Positions 27,546-36,044 of a stretch of 64,000 bases of DNA are shown here, one piece after another. The DNA is from Marinagarivorans cellulosilyticus (lineage in GTDB: Bacteria; Pseudomonadota; Gammaproteobacteria; Pseudomonadales; Cellvibrionaceae), in assembly GCF_021655555.1 (NCBI RefSeq), contig NZ_AP023086.1, positions 2,138,685 to 2,202,684 of the forward strand, in the 5' to 3' direction. The notes below the pieces were generated by a model, which did not search any database, was not told where the DNA came from, and saw nothing but the letters and a program-made list of their open reading frames with translations. A program made the translations under genes and the position numbers. Every line of letters starts with the position of its first letter. Position 1 is the first letter of the stretch.

Positions 27546-28182
27546 GCCTTTGGAAATTATGAAATTATCTGATCAGCAAGAAGAACTTTTGCAAACTATC
27601 AAAGTGGCAACAGAAACGCACAAAACGGATCAGCTTATTTATAAGTCCGAGTGGCTTGGTTATTTGCCTTTCGGGCAATATCATTGGTTAGAAGTTGGTG
27701 GTAAAGAAGTTAAAGTTGAAAACGCTAATTCCTTAAAAAGTGATTTGTCGGTGCTCGATACTTTTAGTCTTATTAAAATGTTATCAGTTAAAACTAAGGT
27801 TTTTGAAAAGGAGGATGTTCATATTTATTATGAGTTTAATCGGCATGCAGCTAAAATTTTTATGGATTGTCTAGCTGTAGATGCGGGCGAAAAAATGAAA
27901 GTTATATACGAAGTACCAGGAGCTGCTTTTTTCTACCAAAAAAACGATGAATATTATGGCCAAGTTCTTGTGTCGCGGTCATTTGCTACATGGACCATTT
28001 CATTCAAATTGAATGGCGAAGAAATAGAGCAATATTGTAAGAAAGGTTCTGATTATCTCCATTTTCTTGATAAAAAAGTTGCCTTTAGCATAGATTATTA
28101 CAGCACACGAGATATCCACAATTTAATTGCAAAGGAAATGCGTATAGCCCACGAGGAATGGTGCGCAAATAAGCAACTATAA
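27544..28182 (+). CDS. Cassette 5 protein, unknown function
   Basis: 212-residue soluble protein, no recognised family. Lys/Glu/Tyr-rich, with segments LGYLPFGQYHWLEVGGKEVKV, HIYYEFNRHAAKIFMDCL and a C-terminal helix DIHNLIAKEMRIAHEEW. The ATG at 27544 lies just inside the cassette; an in-frame ATG at 27559 (MKLSDQQ) is equally possible. Visibly more AT-rich than the flanking core genes, consistent with foreign origin. Confidence 0.7.
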   Translation: MPLEIMKLSDQQEELLQTIKVATETHKTDQLIYKSEWLGYLPFGQYHWLEVGGKEVKVENANSLKSDLSVLDTFSLIKMLSVKTKVFEKEDVHIYYEFNRHAAKIFMDCLAVDAGEKMKVIYEVPGAAFFYQKNDEYYGQVLVSRSFATWTISFKLNGEEIEQYCKKGSDYLHFLDKKVAFSIDYYSTRDIHNLIAKEMRIAHEEWCANKQL

Positions 28183-28198
28183 TCCAATAATCTATTGC

Positions 28199-28306
28199 AC
28201 ATAACAAGGTTGTAAACCGGAACCAAATTACTGCGCAGTTTTTTGTTCGCTACGCTTATAACACAAAACTGCTTCGCAATTCGGTCCGGTTACAACGGCG
28301 TTAGAA
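28199..28306 (+). repeat. attC: attC site of cassette 5
   Basis: R'' ACATAAC (one mismatch to the expected ATATAAC), R' GTTAGAA; arms GTTGTAA.CCGGA.CC / GGTCCGGTTACAAC. Confidence 0.85.
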
Positions 28307-28321
28307 GGCCAATGAGGATTC

Positions 28322-28741
28322 ATGGGGAAGTCGCTTTATATAAGTACTGAATCGAATTCTAAGGATCATTTCGAGTTTTCGATAAACTTTTGGAATGTAG
28401 TCTTTAATGATTGTTATGGATATGTCGAAGATATCCTTAGTAAGTCGGAAATTGAAGCAATTAAATGGGTATTGGAAGATGCATCCACCCTAGATGAATA
28501 CGGTGACCCAACTGATGAGTTTTTGGAAGTACCTAAAGACCCCGTAATTTTTAGCAAGGCTATTTGTAAGCTTTATTTAGCTCTTTGTGAAAGGCCACAG
28601 AAGTATATGACATATGCTGGTGAGGGCATTAGTGACCAACCAGCGTGTGAAAATTATAAAAGAGATTTTTTAGCAATCCAAAATTATTGTACCAGGGCGG
28701 AGGAAAGCGAATGTTCGGTCTTATTGTTCGGTTATTACTAG
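28322..28741 (+). CDS. Cassette 6 protein, unknown function
   Basis: 139-residue acidic protein MGKSLYISTESNSKDHFEFS..., no signal peptide, no recognised family. Notable blocks: DCYGYVEDILSKSEIEAIKWVLEDAS and FSKAICKLYLALCERPQKYMTYAGEG. TGAGGA precedes the ATG, and the stop lies two bases before the attC R'' box. The helical, acidic character would fit a small inhibitor or immunity protein, but this is only a guess. Confidence 0.7.
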   Translation: MGKSLYISTESNSKDHFEFSINFWNVVFNDCYGYVEDILSKSEIEAIKWVLEDASTLDEYGDPTDEFLEVPKDPVIFSKAICKLYLALCERPQKYMTYAGEGISDQPACENYKRDFLAIQNYCTRAEESECSVLLFGYY

Positions 28742-28742
28742 C

Positions 28743-28811
28743 TTCTAACAATCAAATCTTGCGGAACGCCTTACGCTTCGCTCCAGTCGTCCGCAAATTT
28801 GGGCGTTATAA
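28743..28811 (+). repeat. attC: attC site of cassette 6
   Basis: Shortest site (69 bp): R'' TTCTAAC, R' GTTATAA; arms CAAATCTTGCGGA / TCCGC.AATTTG. Confidence 0.85.
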
Positions 28812-29012
28812 ATGGCAGGCTTGGGTATAAATTTTAGCTGGCATTATTGTGCTAACTATTCGTGCCCTTGTATTAGTTGGGCAGTAAAATACAGCACTAA
28901 ACACAGTTGTGGGTTGTGGCTAAGGGGGCTTTTCATCAGCGGTAAATATCAGCTTCTATCGTCGGTGCATTCTTTTAGGTATCAGCGTTGCGGTTTAGGA
29001 AATCAGTTTTAA
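28812..29012 (+). CDS. Cassette 7: doubtful 66-residue ORF
   Basis: Starts 6 bases into the cassette (ATGGCAGGCTTGGG). The product is rich in Trp, Cys and Ser with no obvious domain or membrane segment. Coding status is doubtful; the cassette may be non-coding. Confidence 0.25.
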   Translation: MAGLGINFSWHYCANYSCPCISWAVKYSTKHSCGLWLRGLFISGKYQLLSSVHSFRYQRCGLGNQF

Positions 29013-29057
29013 GGTTGCGGGCTTTGTGTTTTCACTGCGTAAAGGCTGCATCAATTT

Positions 29058-29169
29058 TCATAACAAAGCTAGTCAAATGACGGCTTTTCCGTTGCTTAAA
29101 TTTGTGCTTTTCCGCTACGCTAGCACAAATTACGCAACTCCAAAGCCGCAATTGCTAGCGGCGTTAAGT
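29058..29169 (+). repeat. attC: attC site of cassette 7
   Basis: R'' TCATAAC (one mismatch to expected), R' GTTAAGT; arms GCTAG.CAA.T.CGGCTTT / AAAGCCG.AATTGCTAGC. Last recognisable attC of the array. Confidence 0.82.
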
Positions 29170-29326
29170 GCCCAAGGCGAATATGAAAGAGCTGCACGAA
29201 ATTCTTGAGGATATTTAGTCCAGCGTAAAAAGATAGGACATCCAAAACCCGATAAACGGTAATGCAAAAGACTCAGCGATTGGCTATACCTAAATGACTA
29301 GGTGGTTTTTATCTCTGAGGTTTTTT

Positions 29327-30361
29327 ATGACTCAAGCGCGTAGAACATTAATATCTTTAGATCAAACTAGCTGGTTCCATATTTGTTCGCGTTGTATTAA
29401 ACGCTCATTTCTAATGGGCGAAGATAAATACAGCGGTAAAAATTATGAGCATCGCCGCGAATGGATAGCAGACAAACTTGCTGAGCTTGGGGGTATCTTC
29501 GCTCTTGATATCGCAGCATACGCTGTAATGTCAAATCATTACCATCTTGTTCTGCATATCGATGCTGGCAAAGCGGAGCGGTGGAGTGATAAAACGGTTA
29601 TTCGCCGCTGGATGATGCTATTTAAAGGGAATGCGCTAACCCTTAAAGTGTTAAAAAATCAGCCTATAAGTAAAGCGGAACAATATCTTGTCGATGATAT
29701 CGTTGCTGAGTGGCGTAATCGGTTAAGTAGTATTAGCTGGTTTATGCGTTGCTTAAATGAACATATCGCACGACTAGCCAACGCCGAAGATAAATGCACC
29801 GGCCGATTTTGGGAAGGGCGTTTTAAAAGCCAAGCGTTACTCGACGAGCAGGCGATAATAACCTGTATGGCGTATGTTGATTTAAACCCTGTGCGTGCCG
29901 GTATAGCTGCGCTGCCAGAAACCAGTGATTTCACAGCCATTCAGCAGCGTGTTCAGTCTTTGAATACCCCCCCTAAAAAAGCTGAAAATAAAAACCCGAT
30001 TAAGTTAGCCAAATTCTGTAAGCCGCCTACAAAGAATCGCCTTCCCACCGCAGCCACTGTACATCAAGGTCAGCGTTCTACAGGCGTCATCCCTTTTTAC
30101 TGGCGTGATTATCTCGAATTAATTGATTGGACTGGGCGGGCAATATTGCCAAATAAGACAGGCTCAATTGCAATGGCAGAGCCTAAAATATTGCAGCGGT
30201 TGAACATTGATAGCGGTGACTGGTTGGATAATATGCCGCGTATCGAAAAAGACTTCCATCACTGTATTGGTCGTGGTGATTCTATAAAACCCTGTGCGGA
30301 AAAACTTGATCAATGTTGGGTTAAAGGCTTAGGGGCTGCTCGGCGATTGTTTGGTTGTTAA
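29327..30361 (+). CDS. REP-associated tyrosine transposase (RAYT, IS200-like Y1 family)
   Basis: 344-residue single-strand DNA transposase of the Y1/HUH class, often domesticated to move REP hairpins. The HUH motif is MSNHYHLVLH (about residue 67-76), the candidate catalytic Tyr lies in CMAYVDLNPVRAGI, and the FWEGRFKSQALLDE block is typical of RAYT proteins. The C-terminal third (about 215-344) is an extra domain seen in longer members. Start ATG 29327; a longer frame from 29294 is not needed. It stands alone after the truncated last cassette. One possible REP-like hairpin GCCC-TGACG-GGGC lies downstream near 30411. Confidence 0.85.
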   Translation: MTQARRTLISLDQTSWFHICSRCIKRSFLMGEDKYSGKNYEHRREWIADKLAELGGIFALDIAAYAVMSNHYHLVLHIDAGKAERWSDKTVIRRWMMLFKGNALTLKVLKNQPISKAEQYLVDDIVAEWRNRLSSISWFMRCLNEHIARLANAEDKCTGRFWEGRFKSQALLDEQAIITCMAYVDLNPVRAGIAALPETSDFTAIQQRVQSLNTPPKKAENKNPIKLAKFCKPPTKNRLPTAATVHQGQRSTGVIPFYWRDYLELIDWTGRAILPNKTGSIAMAEPKILQRLNIDSGDWLDNMPRIEKDFHHCIGRGDSIKPCAEKLDQCWVKGLGAARRLFGC

Positions 30362-30734
30362 CTTCTTCTGCTGTCGCAACATAATACTTGGCTAACAGCC
30401 GCTGTTTGGCGATGCCCTGACGGGGCTGCCGGTAGGTGAAATTCCCGCTAAGCTATAGAAAATTTTATATTTGATCACCACCTAAGAAGCAGAGCTTGCC
30501 GGTATTGGCTCGGATATAGGGCGTCAGATGCTATAAAAATGTGTAACGTTGTCACATTCGAAAGCGAACCTTACTTTAAATTGTTTGAAATTTGAGCAAT
30601 GTCTCGCGCTGCCAATTTCTTCTGCTTGTGCAATTTACAACTATTGATCTCACTGATTTAATGCACATGTTCAAAAAACAAACGATTGGCTTGTTAATCG
30701 TATATTTGCTTTATTACACAATAGGGGTTTTAGG
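30362..30734. other. Intergenic region after RAYT
   Basis: About 370 bases without an ORF. One short hairpin (GCCC/GGGC near 30411) might be a REP unit; nothing else is recognised. Confidence 0.5.
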
Positions 30735-32135
30735 ATGTCGCATTTAAAAACACTGGCGCGCGTTTGCGGGTTATCACTTCTGGGTTTGGCGGTACAGGCG
30801 CAAACAGGCTTCGCCTATACCATTACCACGGTTGACCCCGATTATATTGGTTTTGGCAGTATATCCCTCGACGCGGGGCAGGTGGTGTGGAGTGATTTCG
30901 ATGATACTTGGACGCTAAACCGCTTTAGTGAGGGGCAAAGTGAGGTTATAAAAAGTACTGAAAATTCCCTTATGGATACCCACCAGTTTAATGGTGAAAT
31001 TTTTTGGACCGAGGCTTTTCGCTCTAACCCAAAAGAATTATTTGTGCATGCCGGTAGCGAAATGATGCTGACACAATCGGGAGCCGAAAAAGCAGCATTT
31101 ACCTATGATGGCGATACAGCGGCTTGGTTTGAGCGTGTTAATGGAGCTTATGAACTCTTTTTTTACAACGGCGCTGAAGTTCAGCAGCTAACACAGGGCA
31201 GTAGCTTTTTCCCTGCGACGCAAAGTGGTGAATTTTTACAGTTAGATAACGGCTTGGTGACATTTCAGGCGTTTGCGGATGGCGCCAATAGTGTATTTTT
31301 ATGGAATGGTAGTGAGGTGGTTAGGTTATCGCCTGCTGGTGTACCGGCAACAATGCCTGATATTGAAAATGGCGTTGTTGTATGGCTGCAAGAGGATGCG
31401 CAGGGGGTAGAGGAAGTCTACCAATATCATAACGGGGTTACTGCGCAATTAACCTTTGATGGTTCCGCACTGGAAAAAACAGATACTCAAATTGCGGAGG
31501 GTGTTGTGAGTTGGGAGGTTTTAACCGATTCGACATCGACAAACTCTGAATTATGGATACTGCGTGATGGCCAGCCGCAGCGGCTTACAAATACCATGGC
31601 CAGTGGCGGCCGAGCGCAGTTTGATGCGGGAAAAATTATATGGACCGAAGGCGAGGGAGGTGTTGCATCGCGGATTGTGGAAAATGTTGATGGGGAAACA
31701 TCAGTAGTGCATGTGGGTGAAAACCCGATCGGCCTTAAGGCTGACGGCGGCTTCTTAGTGTGGCGTGAAGGCTTGTTTCCTAATAGCCCGGCCATATTGT
31801 TAGCGTCGCCAGAGGATGACGTGGAACCACCAGCACAAAGCGTGAATGCTGGCGCTGAGCACTCGTCTACGCAGGTGACGGTTGATGGCTCGTTGACGAT
31901 TGTGGCCTCGGATTGGAATGCTGTTGACTGGACGCCCTCGTCTTTGAAGTTTGGTATAACCACAACCGACGGCCGACCCTTAAATGGCGTTACTGTGATT
32001 GATGAAAGCGGCAATGCTGTCGCACTCAGTGACTGGTGGCGTGTGGTTTCTCAGGCTTTTACCGGTGAGGCGCGTTATATCACAATCGAAACCACCGAGG
32101 TGCGCGAGTTAAGCGTGCAATGGTGGACCGAATAA
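30735..32135 (+). CDS. Secreted beta-propeller-like repeat protein
   Basis: 466 residues. Signal peptide (ending near TGFAYT), then about eight repeats of 45-50 residues of the pattern V-x-W...L-[FY]-x-[WY]-x-G-x-E-V-x-x-L-[TS], for example AAWFERVNGAYELFFYNGAEVQQLTQ and VVWLQEDAQGVEEVYQYHNGVTAQLTF. These resemble TolB-type propeller blades. The last 100 residues form a separate Trp-rich beta domain. Function unknown; an extracellular or periplasmic binding role is inferred. A shared terminator separates it from the convergent rnb. Confidence 0.7.
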   Translation: MSHLKTLARVCGLSLLGLAVQAQTGFAYTITTVDPDYIGFGSISLDAGQVVWSDFDDTWTLNRFSEGQSEVIKSTENSLMDTHQFNGEIFWTEAFRSNPKELFVHAGSEMMLTQSGAEKAAFTYDGDTAAWFERVNGAYELFFYNGAEVQQLTQGSSFFPATQSGEFLQLDNGLVTFQAFADGANSVFLWNGSEVVRLSPAGVPATMPDIENGVVVWLQEDAQGVEEVYQYHNGVTAQLTFDGSALEKTDTQIAEGVVSWEVLTDSTSTNSELWILRDGQPQRLTNTMASGGRAQFDAGKIIWTEGEGGVASRIVENVDGETSVVHVGENPIGLKADGGFLVWREGLFPNSPAILLASPEDDVEPPAQSVNAGAEHSSTQVTVDGSLTIVASDWNAVDWTPSSLKFGITTTDGRPLNGVTVIDESGNAVALSDWWRVVSQAFTGEARYITIETTEVRELSVQWWTE

Positions 32136-32146
32136 GTTTGATGTAA

Positions 32147-32183
32147 CAAAAAAGGGGCTGCAAATTTGCAGCCCCTTTTTTTT
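32147..32183. terminator. Bidirectional terminator between propeller gene and rnb
   Basis: AAAAAAGGGGCTGCAAA-TTTGCAGCCCCTTTTTTTT: perfect stem with A-run and T-run, serving both convergent genes. Confidence 0.93.
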
Positions 32184-32207
32184 GTCGTTAGCTAATGGTA
32201 CTGGTGG

Positions 32208-34181
32208 CTAACTCGCGGTTTTAGCGGCTTCAATGGCAGCGTTAATAGCATCTACTTCAAAACGGACGCGGCGTTTTTCTGGCAGGCCTTCAGCTATTGT
32301 TATTTCGATGGGGGTATCGAGCATATACACGGTTTCGCCAACAGTTAGCGTCATGCGCTTAGCATCAAAGGCTTTTTTAACGCTTTTGGGGATTTGAACA
32401 AAGCCTTCTATACCTGTGTCGTCCAACTTAACGCCAAAACCTTGTTGCGTGACAATACGAATATGCCCCTGTGCTTTTTCGCCGATATGTGCCTGAACAT
32501 ATTGCGATTTTAACCACTGCTCGGTCTCGCGCACGGCTTTGCGGCCGTTATCGAGTGTTTCGTTAAGGCGTGTTACGGCTTTTTCGTTAGCTGACTGCAC
32601 TTTTTTGCCCGCTAAAATTTGAGCAATTGTCCAGTGGTTAGACAAATCGGCATAGCGGCGTAATGGTGAGCTGACAGTGGCGTAATGCGCGTAGCCTTGG
32701 TTGCTGTGCGGCTTGGCCTCAATACTTAAATGGCTATTGGCGCTCATGCGCTTAAGCGGTGAAATAATGTGGCTTTTGGTTGGGTGTACTCGCAGCATTT
32801 TAACCAGTGCTTTAAAACCATCGGCAGTTGCAAGGCTTTCTGCAACCGATTCAAATTCTTCAGGGCTTAGCTCTTCTTTGAGCAGGGCTTTTATTTCACC
32901 TAAGCGGTCTTGGCGCAGGCCATCGTGGCGGGTGTGAATGCCGGCGCTGTGGCTGGCAAGTAATTCACCGGCGCAAAGGTTGATAACCAGCATGGCCTCT
33001 TCGACTAACTTGTGCGCAACGGTACGTTCACGTTTAACGATGTTGTCGACCTTGCCTTTGTTGTCGAGGTACAAATCAAAATCGGGTTGGTCCTCGTGCA
33101 CAAGGTTATTTGCCTCGCGGTAGGCTAAGCGTACGCGGGCGAATTCGGCCAAGGTGGTAATGGTGTTGTTAATTTCGGTGTCATCACTAAAGGTTGTACC
33201 CTCTGTGATGTACTGGCTTACGGCCGGGTAATTACACTTGCAGCGCGAGCGAATAATACCTTTTTCGAAGGTAAAGCTTTCAATGGCGCCTTCGTTGGTT
33301 ACTTTTGCTTGGCAGACAAGTGCCGGTCGCGTTTCGTTTTCTAGTAGCGAAAAAGCTTCGGTGGCAAGGTTGTCGGGCAGCATTGGCAGCACTTCGCCAG
33401 GCAGGTAAACGGTTTGGCCATAATCGCGGGCGCCTTTAGCTATAGCGCTAGAAGGGGAGATAAAACTGCCCGGGTCGGCAATGGCCACTGTCACGTTCCA
33501 GCCAGAATCTGTTTTTTCGGCATAAACGGCATCGTCCATATCGCGTGTGGAATACGAATCAATGGTGACGAGCGGTAAGTGAGTAAAGTCGGTTCTGTCG
33601 CCGCTTTCAATAGCCATTTTTTTACAGGCTGCCGCTTGCTCGTTGGCATCTTTGGGCCAGTAGCGAAATAATCCGTACTTAGCGACTACTAGCTTGTGCT
33701 CGAAGTAGGGGTCAGATTCTTTGCCAATATTGGCGATAATTTTGGCTGCGGCTTTGCCATCCTCATTAAATGGGTGGCGAATAAGTTCACATAAAACGGT
33801 GTCGCCGTCTTTACACTTTGCGCGAAACTGTGGGGGGAGGAATATCCAGCGCCCAAAGTTTTTTGTATCTGGCAGTACAAAATGGTTATTGCCCTTTATT
33901 TTGTACTCGCCAACAAAGCGCTTAAAGGCCGGCTCTAGTAATGTTTCAACGGCGGCTTCAAGTTGGTCTTTGCTGTTTTTGGTGAGCAAAACTTTAACTT
34001 TATCGCCAGGCAGAACCAGCTGCATCTTTTCTGGGTTTAAAAAGGCATCTCGGCCATCGTCGAGCTTTACAAATCCAAAGCGTCCATTCGATCCGACTAC
34101 CGTGCCTTGGCCATATTCTTTACTGGCAATAATGGCGGTTTTTAGCTCACTCAATTGAGCTATTGTGCTTTTATCAAACAT
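32208..34181 (-). CDS. rnb: Exoribonuclease II (RNase II/RNB family)
   Basis: 3'-5' hydrolytic exoribonuclease. 657 residues: N-terminal cold-shock domain (GQGTVVGSNGRFGFVKLDDGRDAFL), RNB catalytic domain with TIDSYSTRDMDDAVYAE (metal-binding Asp cluster) and HYATVSSPLRRYADL, and C-terminal S1 (GHIRIVTQQGFGVKLDDTGIEGFV). The length fits RNase II (about 644) better than RNase R (about 800). It is divergent from the HDOD gene, with AGGTTC ahead of the ATG. Confidence 0.92.
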   Translation of the reverse strand: MFDKSTIAQLSELKTAIIASKEYGQGTVVGSNGRFGFVKLDDGRDAFLNPEKMQLVLPGDKVKVLLTKNSKDQLEAAVETLLEPAFKRFVGEYKIKGNNHFVLPDTKNFGRWIFLPPQFRAKCKDGDTVLCELIRHPFNEDGKAAAKIIANIGKESDPYFEHKLVVAKYGLFRYWPKDANEQAAACKKMAIESGDRTDFTHLPLVTIDSYSTRDMDDAVYAEKTDSGWNVTVAIADPGSFISPSSAIAKGARDYGQTVYLPGEVLPMLPDNLATEAFSLLENETRPALVCQAKVTNEGAIESFTFEKGIIRSRCKCNYPAVSQYITEGTTFSDDTEINNTITTLAEFARVRLAYREANNLVHEDQPDFDLYLDNKGKVDNIVKRERTVAHKLVEEAMLVINLCAGELLASHSAGIHTRHDGLRQDRLGEIKALLKEELSPEEFESVAESLATADGFKALVKMLRVHPTKSHIISPLKRMSANSHLSIEAKPHSNQGYAHYATVSSPLRRYADLSNHWTIAQILAGKKVQSANEKAVTRLNETLDNGRKAVRETEQWLKSQYVQAHIGEKAQGHIRIVTQQGFGVKLDDTGIEGFVQIPKSVKKAFDAKRMTLTVGETVYMLDTPIEITIAEGLPEKRRVRFEVDAINAAIEAAKTAS

Positions 34182-34256
34182 GTTGAACCTCGACCTTCAT
34201 AGAGGCAGGAATAATAGCAGGTTGAACGCCGATGGCTAAGGATTAGCACAGCTTTA

Positions 34257-35768
34257 TTGCTCCATTTTGAGACATTGCAGGAAACGCTGACTAGCGATGT
34301 CAGGGCTTTGCGTCAATACTCAATAGAAATGGAGGGCCTTTATTTGAATCAAGAGTTACAACAATGGGTGGCCAAACTAAACGCAGAGAACCTGCCGGGC
34401 TTTGCCATAACGACTAAGCGCTTAGCTGCGATGACGGGTGATGAGGTATCTGCGCATACGATAGCGGATGTGGTTCAGCCAGATGCTGCTATGACTGTGC
34501 GCATACTGCGATTAGCGAATAGTGTGTACTACAACGCGGGGCAGCGCCGCATTGATACTCTAAATTATGCCTGTGTTGTGTTGGGTGTTAAGGCTGTGCG
34601 CAATTTGGCGATTACAGCCGCCAGCCTAGAGGCTTACCCCGATATGGATTTTGGCGCACATTTTCAGCGCGAAGTGGCTTACTCGTTTCATGCTGCCATG
34701 CAGGCCCAGAGTTTGGCGCGTTTAAGGGGGCTTCAGCAAGAAGAAAACATTTATATTGCAGCGCTGTTGGCTCGGCTAGGGCGTTGGATGTTTTGGTGTT
34801 TTCCTTATGGTTATGGTGAACGAATGGCAGCACATTTGCCGGGCTTTGAAGATTCATCGATGGTGGAGCATGAACTGTTGGGCTTCACCTTTGATGAGCT
34901 AACCATTGCGTTACTCAAAGAGTGGCACTTAGATACCGTTTTACAATTGTTACCGCGTGAAGATAAAAAGCCGACAGAAGAAAGCCAATGCATTACCGAA
35001 GCTTACGGCTTGGCAAGGCAATTACGAAAGGGGTGGCAGCATAACGGTTTTCAGGGCGTTAGCCGCCGCTTGATGGGGTTCTGCCGGCTGCCGAGGGCGG
35101 ACCTTCTAGCGGCAATTCGGCATTGCGTGGATGAGGTTCGAAAAACGCTGAAGCAGGTTGAGATCGATCGCAACTATTGGCCGCCAATTGAAAGCGAAAG
35201 CCCTACAGAAGCTGTAGACGAGGCACTGCCTTTGCTTCAGCAGGCGTTAGCGCGAGATATTCTGGTGCAAAAACAAAGTCGTCAGTTGCGCCAGTTGACG
35301 CATATGTTATGTCAAAAGGTGGATGTGGCGCGTTGCTTAAGGGCTGTGGTTGTCGGTATTCACAAAGGCGTGGCATGCGACAATGTTTTTGCCTTAATGG
35401 CGCACCCTAAAAAGCATGACTGGCATATTACTTCGCATGAGGGAGCATCATCGCAAGCCATTGCTCAACGTTTGATTCGCTTAATGAATAACAATGATGA
35501 AACCTTGGTAAAAGAACTCAAGGCGGGGCGTATTTGTTGGCCGCCGATAAACCCTCACATTGCTGGAAAGTACGCACAACTGTTTGAGAGTGAAGAATTT
35601 CTTGTCTTTCCGTTGCGCATTGGCGAGCGCAACTTGGGCTATATAGTGGCCGTGAAAAAGCAGGGCAAAGAACTTTCAGAAGAGGATTTTGAAGTGTTTT
35701 GCCACTTTTGCGATCATGCCCTAGTCGCCATCAAGCTGTCTTTACTTGAGCATGGCACACATTTATAG
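34257..35768 (+). CDS. HDOD domain plus GAF-like domain signalling protein
   Basis: 503 residues if the TTG at 34257 is used; ATG at 34329 (MEGLYLNQEL) is an alternative start. An HDOD domain (about 45-250: NLPGFAITTKRLAAMTGDE, DAAMTVRILRLANSVYYN, ALLARLGRWMFWCF) is a catalytically inactive relative of HD phosphohydrolases. A helical linker is followed by a GAF-like domain (about 350-500: RAVVVGIHKGVACDNVFALMAH, FPLRIGERNLGYIVAVKKQGK). Such proteins link signals to motility, type IV pili or stress, but no partner is adjacent. A GC hairpin (35818-35840) lies downstream. Confidence 0.82.
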   Translation: MLHFETLQETLTSDVRALRQYSIEMEGLYLNQELQQWVAKLNAENLPGFAITTKRLAAMTGDEVSAHTIADVVQPDAAMTVRILRLANSVYYNAGQRRIDTLNYACVVLGVKAVRNLAITAASLEAYPDMDFGAHFQREVAYSFHAAMQAQSLARLRGLQQEENIYIAALLARLGRWMFWCFPYGYGERMAAHLPGFEDSSMVEHELLGFTFDELTIALLKEWHLDTVLQLLPREDKKPTEESQCITEAYGLARQLRKGWQHNGFQGVSRRLMGFCRLPRADLLAAIRHCVDEVRKTLKQVEIDRNYWPPIESESPTEAVDEALPLLQQALARDILVQKQSRQLRQLTHMLCQKVDVARCLRAVVVGIHKGVACDNVFALMAHPKKHDWHITSHEGASSQAIAQRLIRLMNNNDETLVKELKAGRICWPPINPHIAGKYAQLFESEEFLVFPLRIGERNLGYIVAVKKQGKELSEEDFEVFCHFCDHALVAIKLSLLEHGTHL

Positions 35769-35817
35769 CAGCCATTTAGCGGGCCAGTAATCCTTTTGGC
35801 GTCAGCGTCAATAGGGC

Positions 35818-35840
35818 CCGCCCCCTTACGCGTGGGGGCT
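35818..35840 (+). terminator. Probable terminator after the HDOD gene
   Basis: GCCCCC-TTACGCG-GGGGGC-type stem followed by TATCATTTTC; the T-run is poor. Confidence 0.5.
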
Positions 35841-35952
35841 ATCATTTTCTAGCTTCTTGGTTATTTCCATACGCTGTGTATGGCCTTTTGCTTGTGGAGG
35901 CTAATTTGATCGGCGTGTCTTTTTTCATATTTTCGCGAATAATATCCAAAAT

Positions 35953-35971
35953 GTTATTGATAGTGATTCGC
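35953..35971. promoter_or_regulatory. Fur-box-like site upstream of the DUF4856/imelysin genes
   Basis: GTTATTGATAGTGATTCGC matches the 19-base Fur consensus at 13 positions by eye, about 75 bases upstream of the start codon. Confidence 0.45.
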
Positions 35972-36044
35972 GTTTCCTGTGTAATGTACCTCCAGTAGAT
36001 AGTTCAGGTGGCTGTGTGTGCGGCCTATAACCTATGGAGATTTT

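Larger units (their letters stand above)
25271..29163 (+). mobile_element. Integron cassette array, seven cassettes
   Basis: Cassette bounds (cut after the G of each GTT core): C1 25271-26275, C2 26276-26640, C3 26641-27082, C4 27083-27539, C5 27540-28300, C6 28301-28805, C7 28806-29163. In each, the R'' box of the terminal attC is complementary to the first bases of the same cassette: exact in C1-C4 and C6, with one mismatch in C5 and C7. That is the signature of excisable circles. All ORFs read in the attI-to-attC direction. A piece of an eighth cassette (29164 onward, an 11-codon frame at 29177-29215) has no attC and is cut off near the RAYT gene. Confidence 0.9.

Noticed and set aside
25271..29169. 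CRISPR array
   Set aside because: Repeats are long imperfect inverted structures of different lengths between ORFs, not short identical direct repeats with spacers.
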